Source: Tessaracoccus flavescens (GTDB lineage Bacteria > Actinomycetota > Actinomycetes > Propionibacteriales > Propionibacteriaceae). Taken from it: a stretch of 5,660 bases of DNA. The notes beneath the pieces are model-generated. The model worked only from the letters and a program-made list of their open reading frames with translations, ran no database searches and was not told the DNA's origin. Positions 1-5,660 of this stretch are shown in pieces (the stretch's first letter is position 1; every line of letters begins with the position of its first letter). A program made the position numbers and the translations under genes. Where the stretch lies: positions 1-5,660 of the forward strand of contig DYZF01000131.1 in NCBI GenBank assembly GCA_020741375.1. Reading direction: 5' to 3'.

Positions 1-3000
1 TCGATGATCGCGGGGCGCAGTTCCGCCGTCGAGATCACCCGATCCACAGAACCCACCTCGACGGCGCGGTGAATGTCGTGCACGCCGTCGAACTCGGCCG
101 CGACCTCGGAGATCTTCTCCGCCCGCACTGCCGCCTTCACGTCGGCGATCTGCAGCTGCAGCTCGGCCCGAGCCTCGGGCGACGCGCTCCTCAGCTGCGC
201 CTCCAGCGCCGTGACCCGCTCGTCTGCGCCCGTCCGCTTCGCTACGTCGCCTGCGAAGACCACGGCCGCCGCCGGCGCGCCGCCCAGCACTGACGCGTAT
301 GAGCCCTCGAGTGCGAGGACGGTCATGTTCTCGTTCAGGCGCTTGGAGAAGACGACGAACGCGCCGCCGTGGTAGCGGGAGATGACGACGAACACGATCG
401 GGCCGTCGAAGTTCACCACCGCTCGGCCGATCTCCGCGCCGTACTCGAGCTGCAGGTTGCGCATCGATTCGGGGGAGCCGTCGAAGCCCGAGAGGTTCGC
501 CAGCACCACCAGCGGACGGTTGCCCGAGGCCGCGTTGATGGCGCGCGCCGCCTTCTTCGACGAGCGCGGGAACAAGGTGCCGGCCGTGAACGTGTCGGGG
601 CCGTCGGTGGGCGGGAACCCGGCCCTGGCAACGGGCTTCGACTCGATACCCAGCACGCTCACTGAGTGGCCACCGATGCGCGCGTCGACGACGACCGCAG
701 TCTCCGCCTCCGCCATGCCGGCCCAGCGCTCCACCTTCGGGTGGTCCTGATCGCAGACGGCGGAGATGACGGTGCGGATGTCGAACGGCTTCTTCCGATC
801 CGGGTTGTGTTCCGCGGAGAAGACCTGCCCGACGGTGGCGAAGTCGGCGCCTGGGTGCGGGAAGTCCGACACGTCGCGGTCCGCCGGGTCTGCCGTCACC
901 GAGTGCCGCGGCCCGGCTTCGCCGTCGGCCACGTAGGTCGCGTCGTAGTGAGAGAGCAGGATGCCCATCGCGGAGGCCAAGTTGGGCGCCCAGTACTGGG
1001 CCTGCCCGTTGGGGCCCATGACGCGGTCGTAGCCGCCGATGCCGAAGTTGTCCTCCGCGGACACGCCGCCGGAGAAGTCCAGCGACTGCTTGCCCGTCAG
1101 CACCATTGCGGAATCCGGCGTCATCACGAGGATGCCCTTGGTGTGCATCAGCATCGTGGCCTCGGCGTTCCAGTACGGCTGCGCGCCCACGTTGATGCCC
1201 GCGACCACGACATTGATCTCGCCGCCGGCCTGCGTGAACTCGACGATCCGACGCAGCGCCGCGGCCACCCAGTCCATGTTCTCGGTGCCGGATTCCATCG
1301 AGATCCGCGCGCCCGAGCTGAGCGTGAACCACTCCACCGGAACGCCCATCTCCTCGGCCAAGTCGATGGCCGCGATGACGCGGGCGCACTCCGGTTCGGC
1401 GACGGCGCCCAGCCCCTTGGTGGGGTCGCCCGAGAGCACAATGCGGGTCACGCCCTCCGGGTGCAGTGCCGTCGGGGTGGTGACGCGGGCGACGATGATG
1501 CCCGCCTTGTTGCGTCCCGGCTCCCGGTCGACGTCGACGAGGCGGCCGTCCGCGTCCAGATCCAGCTCCACGAGCGAGCCGCCCTCGCCGGCCAGCGACG
1601 CGGACAATTCGTAGGGGTACACCAACCCGCGACGGCGGGCGCGCATGACCTTGCCCGCGTAGTCGTCAAGCGGCTTCAGAGGCTCCGACGGCGGAGGCGT
1701 CACCGACGCCGTCACCCCGGCCCCGGCCTGCGCGTGGAAGCGCACCGAGAGCGGCACCACCTGATCGCCGCGGCGGAAGCGGCCCTGGCACAGGACCTCT
1801 TCGATGCCGGCGCCGTCGGACAGCGGTGTGATCTTGTTCTGGAGCGGGACGATGTCGTCGAGATCCAGATCGATGACCGGCCACACGTGCACCCACACGT
1901 GGTTCATGTCGAGCTTGCTGCCGGCCGACCCACGGGCCGACCGCGTGCGGCGAATGGCTTCGAGGCAGTTCGCGACGGCGCGCTCCGCGTGGGGGAGCGC
2001 CAACAGCGCGCCTTGGTCGTCGCGGACCACGCCCAGCTGGCGCACCTGGGCCATCGCCACGAGGCGGCGGTCGTCGGCGTTGGTCTTGGCGACGCACTCG
2101 AACAGCAGCACCTCCTCCGGCGCGGGCAGACGGGTGAGGTTGAACTCGCGCAGGCGCCACAGGTCCAGGCGGCGGCCCGACATCGGGTGGAGGCCCCGGA
2201 TCAGCGCGTCCTCATTGCCGGCCGGGAAGCGGAAGGTGCGGTAATCGACGGTGCCATCGGGCAGGCACACCGCGATCGCCACCCGCGTGACCTTCTCGCT
2301 CAGCTGCCACGCGTTGACGGCGGCGTGCAGGTCCTCGTCGCTCGGCAGCTCCGGGTAGGCGACGTAGAACTCGCCGATCACGGCGTCGAACGGCGCGGCG
2401 GCGGCTTCGTCGGCCAGCAGTCGGGCCAGCGGGCCGTCGGGGGCCATCTCGTTCTGCAGGCCGACGGTGCCGACGAACCGACGGGGCACGCCGTCGAGCG
2501 CGTAATCCGCGTTGAGCACGGGGCGGCCGTCGACGGAGCGGTTCACCACGTTCTCGAGGTCGTAATCGCGGTAGTACTTGCGCAGCAACACCTCGAGCAT
2601 CGGCTCGGTGGCGGGCACGCCGTCGGCCAGCCTCCGAGCCAGGTAATCGGCGGTCCACTCGTGGACGTTGGCCAGCGCTTCGACGCGTTCGGCGTAGTCA
2701 GGCGCCTGTGGATTCGCGGCGAGGGCGTCGACCTCCGCACCGAAACCGGCCAGGATCGACGCGCGTTCGGCGTCCACCTGCGGCTGATCGAACCAGCGGA
2801 ACCGCACGGAGCGGGCGAGGTCGCCGACGGCGGGGAAACGCAGCTGCGTCGTGCGGACGAGGCGCTCCAGGTGGGCGCGGGCGGCCACGTTGCGACCCCC
2901 GTTGGGGGCGGGTTCGCCGATCCAGCGGTCGAGGATGCCCACGATGATCGGCACCTCCGCGCCGGCGCGCTTCTGGGCCAGGAAGATGCGGAAGACCGCC

Positions 3001-5459
3001 TCCTCCAGTTGCGGGGTGCGTTCCAGCGAATCGACTCCGTAGTGGCGCAGCGCCCGGGCCAGCCGCTCCACGAACTGTTCCGGAAGCTCGGCGCGATCGA
3101 CGTCGAGCGTCGTCAGGTAGCGGTGGAAGTGCTCGCGGTCTGAGTGGATCCGCAGCTCGGTGTGCTCCTGCTCGCCCGCGGGGCGGTTGCGGCTGAGCTC
3201 CGCCAGATCGGCGAACAGAGCGATCAGCTCGATCTCGGCGCCCAGGACGTCGCCGCCGTCGGCGCGCACGTCGTCGCGAGCGGCCAGGTAGTCGGCCAGC
3301 GTGTTGCGTGTGGAGTCCACGTCGTAGCCCATGAGGGTGGCGGACAGCTCGCAGCGGAGCTTGTCGGCCCGCGCTCCCGCGTCGGCGTCGGCCTCCTCGG
3401 TGGGCAGATCGACAGCGGCAGCCTCGTCGGTGGGGGCGTCCTCCTCGCCGTCGCCGAGCGGCTCCAGCTTCACCAGCGGCGCCATCGATTCCACCTGAGA
3501 ACCCGTCATGACAAGGAGTTCCTTCACCTTGCCGGCGAACGGGGCGGGCACGGCGGTCTCCATCTTCATGGATTCGAGCACGACGACGGGGGCTCCGGCC
3601 TCGACGGTGTCGCCCACCTTCACCGGGGTCGCGACGACGAGCGCCGGCGCGGGGGCCCGCAGCACGCCGCCCTCATCGCGGGCGACGCGGTGCGTCACGC
3701 CGTCGACCTCGATCACGTGCACCGGTCCGTGGGTGGCGGTGACGATGCGGTGCCGCTCGCCGCCGACGACGACGCGGCCGTGCACGTCGTCCAAGCGTGA
3801 GATGGTGGCCTCCGTGGCGACGCCGTCGACGACGACGCGGAAGCGCTCCGGCCCGGTGGCGTGGACGACGACGTTGTGGACGGTGCCGCGCAGCTTCAGC
3901 TCCAGCTTGAGGCCGCCCTTGTGTTGGGTCTGCGGCCGGCCGCCGTGGGCGGTGGTGAGGAGGCGTTCGGTCTCGACGGCGCTCTCCTCGAGGTACGCCT
4001 CGATGGCCGCTACCACGAGTGCAACCCCGGCGTGCGCGTCGGCCACGAGGCCGCCGTCGGCGCGAACCCTGTCGATCCAGCCGGTGTCGGCCCAATCTGC
4101 GTTCTGGGAGTCGGCGGAGGCTCGGCGCGGCAGGTCGACCGGGCCGACCACCTCGGGCTGATCGAGCAGCTCCAGCACGAAGCTCTTATTGGTGGCGCCG
4201 CCTTCGATGACGACGGTGGTCTCACCCAACGCGCGCCGCAGGCGGCCGAGCGCCTCCGCACGGGTGCGGCCGAAGCCGATGATCTTGGCGATCATCGAAT
4301 CGAAATCGGCCGGAATGGTGTCGCCCTCGGCCACGCCGGTGTCGACGCGGATGCCGGGGCCGGCCGGCAGGTCGAGGCGGGTGATGAGGCCCGGTGCGGG
4401 GGCGAAATCGCGGTCTGGGTCCTCCGCGTTGAGGCGGGCCTCGACGGCGTGGCCGAACTCGGACGGCTTCTCGGCGAGCTTCTCGCCGGCCGCAACCCGG
4501 ATCTGCGCCTTCACCAGATCGAAATCGTTGGTGACCTCGGTGATCGGGTGCTCCACCTGCAGGCGGGTGTTCACCTCGAGGAAGGCGAACAGCTTGTCGC
4601 CTGGGTGGTAGAGGAACTCGACGGTGCCCGCGCCCTTGTAGCCGACGGCCAGCGCGAGCCGCTCGGCGGACGCCTTCAGCTCGGACGCCTGCTCCTCGGT
4701 GAGCAGCGGCGAGGCGGATTCCTCGATGATCTTCTGGTTGCGCCGCTGGACGGTGCAGTCGCGCACGCCGAGTGCCCACGCGGTGTCGCTGTCGGAGATG
4801 AGCTGCACCTCGACGTGGCGGGCGCCAGTGACGAGCTTCTCCAAGAAGACGACGCCAGAGCCGAATGCGCGCTGTGCCTCATCGCGGGTGCGCTGGTAGG
4901 CCTCGGCCAGGTCGTCGGCCGAATCGACGCGACGGATGCCGCGACCGCCGCCCCCCGCCGTCGCCTTCAACATGAGGGGGTAGCCGATGGAGTCGGCGGC
5001 AGCCAGCGCGTCGTCAAGCGTGTCGACGCCACCGCGCGACCACGGGGCCACCGGCACGCCCACCTCCTCGGCGATGAGCTTGGAGCCGATCTTGTCGCCC
5101 AACTTGCGCATGGCCTCGCCGGACGGGCCGATGAAGGTGATGCCCAGCGATTCGACGAGGTCGGCGAAGGCGGCGTCCTCCGCGACGAAGCCCCAGCCCA
5201 CCCAGACGGCGTCGGCGCGGGCGCCGGTGAGGACGCGGGCGAGCAGCTCGTGGTTGAGGTAAGGGCGGTCAGAGGCCGGGCCGAGCGGGTAGGCCTCGTC
5301 GGCCTCGCGGGCGAACATGGCCGAGCGTTCGCCGTCGGTGTAGAGCGCGATGGTGGTGATCGGCTCAGCGGTGGGATGCTCCGCATTCAGGTCGCGCACT
5401 GCGTGAATGAGCCGCATCGCGGCCTCCCCACGGTTGACGATTGCGATGCGCTTGAACAT
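1..5459 (-). CDS. Single-chain biotin-dependent acetyl/propionyl-CoA carboxylase (3' end cut by window edge)
   Basis: Predicted to carboxylate a short acyl-CoA in the cytoplasm using ATP, bicarbonate and covalently bound biotin, feeding fatty-acid or methylmalonyl-CoA metabolism. Biotin carboxylase spans about residues 1-465: N-terminal MFKRIAIVNRGE, glycine-rich ATP loop at 169-174 after Lys165, Glu207/His215, Glu281, the ExNxR triad Glu295/Asn297/Arg299, and Arg342. TGWID at 459-463 and a beta-rich linker domain (about 515-598) resemble eukaryotic ACC. The biotin carrier (about 600-665) has ESMKME with biotinyl Lys632. An acidic linker (666-699) leads to a central region (700-1255) with the ACC-like GLHPM at 1089-1093. 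Carboxyltransferase N-half starts near 1260, with SSGARISM at 1381-1388 and VSAED at 1466-1470; C-half has RYHGGAF at 1695-1701. Start chosen from the canonical N-terminus and AGGAGG upstream. No stop is reached by residue 1819; family length, from memory, is about 1,800-1,830, so few residues are missing. Function class is sure; substrate (acetyl, propionyl or longer) is open. Confidence 0.95.
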   Translation of the reverse strand, partial: MFKRIAIVNRGEAAMRLIHAVRDLNAEHPTAEPITTIALYTDGERSAMFAREADEAYPLGPASDRPYLNHELLARVLTGARADAVWVGWGFVAEDAAFADLVESLGITFIGPSGEAMRKLGDKIGSKLIAEEVGVPVAPWSRGGVDTLDDALAAADSIGYPLMLKATAGGGGRGIRRVDSADDLAEAYQRTRDEAQRAFGSGVVFLEKLVTGARHVEVQLISDSDTAWALGVRDCTVQRRNQKIIEESASPLLTEEQASELKASAERLALAVGYKGAGTVEFLYHPGDKLFAFLEVNTRLQVEHPITEVTNDFDLVKAQIRVAAGEKLAEKPSEFGHAVEARLNAEDPDRDFAPAPGLITRLDLPAGPGIRVDTGVAEGDTIPADFDSMIAKIIGFGRTRAEALGRLRRALGETTVVIEGGATNKSFVLELLDQPEVVGPVDLPRRASADSQNADWADTGWIDRVRADGGLVADAHAGVALVVAAIEAYLEESAVETERLLTTAHGGRPQTQHKGGLKLELKLRGTVHNVVVHATGPERFRVVVDGVATEATISRLDDVHGRVVVGGERHRIVTATHGPVHVIEVDGVTHRVARDEGGVLRAPAPALVVATPVKVGDTVEAGAPVVVLESMKMETAVPAPFAGKVKELLVMTGSQVESMAPLVKLEPLGDGEEDAPTDEAAAVDLPTEEADADAGARADKLRCELSATLMGYDVDSTRNTLADYLAARDDVRADGGDVLGAEIELIALFADLAELSRNRPAGEQEHTELRIHSDREHFHRYLTTLDVDRAELPEQFVERLARALRHYGVDSLERTPQLEEAVFRIFLAQKRAGAEVPIIVGILDRWIGEPAPNGGRNVAARAHLERLVRTTQLRFPAVGDLARSVRFRWFDQPQVDAERASILAGFGAEVDALAANPQAPDYAERVEALANVHEWTADYLARRLADGVPATEPMLEVLLRKYYRDYDLENVVNRSVDGRPVLNADYALDGVPRRFVGTVGLQNEMAPDGPLARLLADEAAAAPFDAVIGEFYVAYPELPSDEDLHAAVNAWQLSEKVTRVAIAVCLPDGTVDYRTFRFPAGNEDALIRGLHPMSGRRLDLWRLREFNLTRLPAPEEVLLFECVAKTNADDRRLVAMAQVRQLGVVRDDQGALLALPHAERAVANCLEAIRRTRSARGSAGSKLDMNHVWVHVWPVIDLDLDDIVPLQNKITPLSDGAGIEEVLCQGRFRRGDQVVPLSVRFHAQAGAGVTASVTPPPSEPLKPLDDYAGKVMRARRRGLVYPYELSASLAGEGGSLVELDLDADGRLVDVDREPGRNKAGIIVARVTTPTALHPEGVTRIVLSGDPTKGLGAVAEPECARVIAAIDLAEEMGVPVEWFTLSSGARISMESGTENMDWVAAALRRIVEFTQAGGEINVVVAGINVGAQPYWNAEATMLMHTKGILVMTPDSAMVLTGKQSLDFSGGVSAEDNFGIGGYDRVMGPNGQAQYWAPNLASAMGILLSHYDATYVADGEAGPRHSVTADPADRDVSDFPHPGADFATVGQVFSAEHNPDRKKPFDIRTVISAVCDQDHPKVERWAGMAEAETAVVVDARIGGHSVSVLGIESKPVARAGFPPTDGPDTFTAGTLFPRSSKKAARAINAASGNRPLVVLANLSGFDGSPESMRNLQLEYGAEIGRAVVNFDGPIVFVVISRYHGGAFVVFSKRLNENMTVLALEGSYASVLGGAPAAAVVFAGDVAKRTGADERVTALEAQLRSASPEARAELQLQIADVKAAVRAEKISEVAAEFDGVHDIHRAVEVGSVDRVISTAELRPAII

Positions 5460-5462
5460 CTT

Positions 5463-5469
5463 CCTCCTT
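5463..5469 (-). promoter_or_regulatory. Shine-Dalgarno sequence of the carboxylase gene
   Basis: On the minus strand, AAGGAGG lies directly upstream of the ATG at 5459-5457. It is a near-perfect anti-16S match and supports this start. The gap to the ATG is only three bases (AAG), shorter than the usual five to nine. An in-frame GTG at 5474-5472 is possible, but the ribosome site would then lie downstream of it, and the extra residues (VPRRK) do not belong to the conserved family N-terminus. Confidence 0.8.
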
Positions 5470-5483
5470 GGCACGACCGAGCG

Positions 5484-5501
5484 CCCGGCGGAAAAACCGG
5501 G
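5484..5501 (-). other. Weak stem-loop in the 5' leader
   Basis: In the minus-strand transcript, CCCGG (5501-5497) can pair with CCGGG (5488-5484) around an eight-base loop, UUUUUCCG. It ends about 15 bases before the Shine-Dalgarno sequence. There is no T-run after the stem, so it is not a terminator. It might affect translation or transcript stability, but a five-pair stem is common in DNA this rich in GC. Confidence 0.25.
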
Positions 5502-5569
5502 TGTTGTCAGACTTCCTCATCTCGGCGGGATGCGGCGCGAGGGCAACGCCCAAGGTCGCGGTGGAAAGT

Positions 5570-5586
5570 TTGTGAGCAATGCACAA
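5570..5586. promoter_or_regulatory. Candidate operator: TTGTG-N7-CACAA inverted repeat
   Basis: A perfect five-base dyad, TTGTG at 5570-5574 and CACAA at 5582-5586 with a seven-base spacer, lies about 110 bases upstream of the start codon in the least GC-rich part of the leader. Its size and position would suit a dimeric repressor site. The symmetry does not extend into the spacer or flanks, and no regulator gene is visible, so this could be chance. Confidence 0.25.
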
Positions 5587-5621
5587 CCGTGGCTCGGTCG
5601 CGGGGCTTGGGTGCCTAGGGC

Positions 5622-5660
5622 TTAGTCGTCATCGTCATCATCCTCATCATCATCATCGTC
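5622..5660 (-). CDS. 3' end of an upstream gene with a poly-aspartate C-terminus (partial)
   Basis: On the minus strand, bases 5660-5625 read as twelve acidic codons, DDDDDEDDDDDD, followed by TAA at 5624-5622. GAT and GAC are mixed and one codon is GAG. That pattern fits selection for an acidic tail better than a simple triplet repeat. Of the other two minus-strand frames, one is full of TGA stops and the other reads as a methionine-rich string. The rest of the gene lies beyond the right edge, so its family cannot be named. It would be codirectional with the carboxylase and about 160 bases upstream. The alternative is a non-coding GAT-rich repeat. Confidence 0.5.
   Translation of the reverse strand, partial: DDDDDEDDDDDD

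Larger units (their letters stand above)
5460..5621 (-). other. Intergenic leader upstream of the carboxylase gene
   Basis: This stretch of about 160 bases separates the probable upstream stop codon from the carboxylase start. It should hold the 5' leader and perhaps the promoter. The only relatively AT-rich part lies around 5563-5586. I see no convincing -35/-10 pair and no hairpin followed by a T-run that would end the upstream gene, so read-through from that gene is possible. Small features inside it are a TTGTG/CACAA dyad, a GGGC-AAC-GCCC mini-hairpin at 5541-5551, and a CCCGG/CCGGG hairpin close to the ribosome site. The 8-mer GGTCGCGG occurs twice on the plus strand, at 5554-5561 and 5596-5603. 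Confidence 0.6.

Noticed and set aside
666..3143. Open frame of 825 codons on the plus strand
   Set aside because: It runs in exact codon register opposite the carboxylase gene, so minus-strand codons with G/C at the third position rarely give stop codons opposite. The product is Arg/His/Val/Gly-rich without recognisable domains. The minus frame has clear catalytic motifs across the same bases.
3144..3800. Open frame of 218 codons on the plus strand, directly after the 825-codon one
   Set aside because: It continues the same antisense register after one stop codon and lies opposite the biotin carrier and linker domains. No domain or ribosome site supports it.
5365..5520. Possible upstream reading frame on the minus strand (ATG at 5520-5518) overlapping the carboxylase start out of frame
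   Set aside because: There is no good ribosome site before this ATG, and the product has no recognisable features. Most of its length lies inside the well-supported biotin carboxylase coding sequence.
5541..5551. GGGC-AAC-GCCC mini-hairpin as a terminator for the upstream gene
   Set aside because: The stem is only four pairs and no T-run follows on the minus strand, so it does not fit an intrinsic terminator.
5474..5600. Nine-base inverted repeat: CGACCGAGC at 5474-5482 and GCTCGGTCG at 5592-5600
   Set aside because: The arms are over 100 bases apart and do not extend. In GC-rich DNA a match of this size is plausible by chance.
3861..5618. Open frame of 585 codons on the plus strand
   Set aside because: Same register opposite the carboxylase gene, with low-complexity Gly/Ala/Asp/Val composition and no family resemblance. 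It runs through the carboxylase start and leader, as a chance frame would.

Overview
The window is almost entirely one very large gene on the minus strand. Its start codon is at 5459-5457, and it reads without a stop for 1819 codons to the left edge of the window. The protein is a single-chain, biotin-dependent acyl-CoA carboxylase. From N to C terminus it carries a biotin carboxylase, a linker domain of the type found between biotin carboxylase and biotin carrier in eukaryotic enzymes, a biotin carrier domain with the biotinyl lysine at residue 632, a long central region, and a two-part carboxyltransferase. I translated the minus-strand frame through most of its length and checked the rest against family motifs; no stop or frameshift appeared. 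Only the last few residues and the stop codon seem to lie beyond base 1.

The strong GC bias, with G or C at most third codon positions, and the close match to what I recall of roughly 1,800-residue fused acetyl/propionyl-CoA carboxylases suggest a high-GC Gram-positive actinobacterium. The genus cannot be fixed from this sequence alone.

Layout from right to left, in the direction of transcription: 5660-5622 probably holds the 3' end of another minus-strand gene, ending in an Asp/Glu run and a TAA stop. Bases 5621-5460 are a non-coding leader of about 160 bases with a small dyad, a weak hairpin and a strong Shine-Dalgarno sequence. Bases 5459-1 are the carboxylase gene. There are no RNA genes, insertion sequences, CRISPR arrays or other mobile elements. 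Several long open frames on the plus strand are by-products of the GC-rich coding sequence opposite.

The gene would make a complete carboxylase in one polypeptide: the first domain carboxylates biotin using ATP and bicarbonate, the carrier domain moves carboxybiotin, and the last domain transfers the carboxyl group to an acyl-CoA. The product would be malonyl-CoA, methylmalonyl-CoA or a related compound. The acyl-CoA substrate cannot be decided from the sequence.
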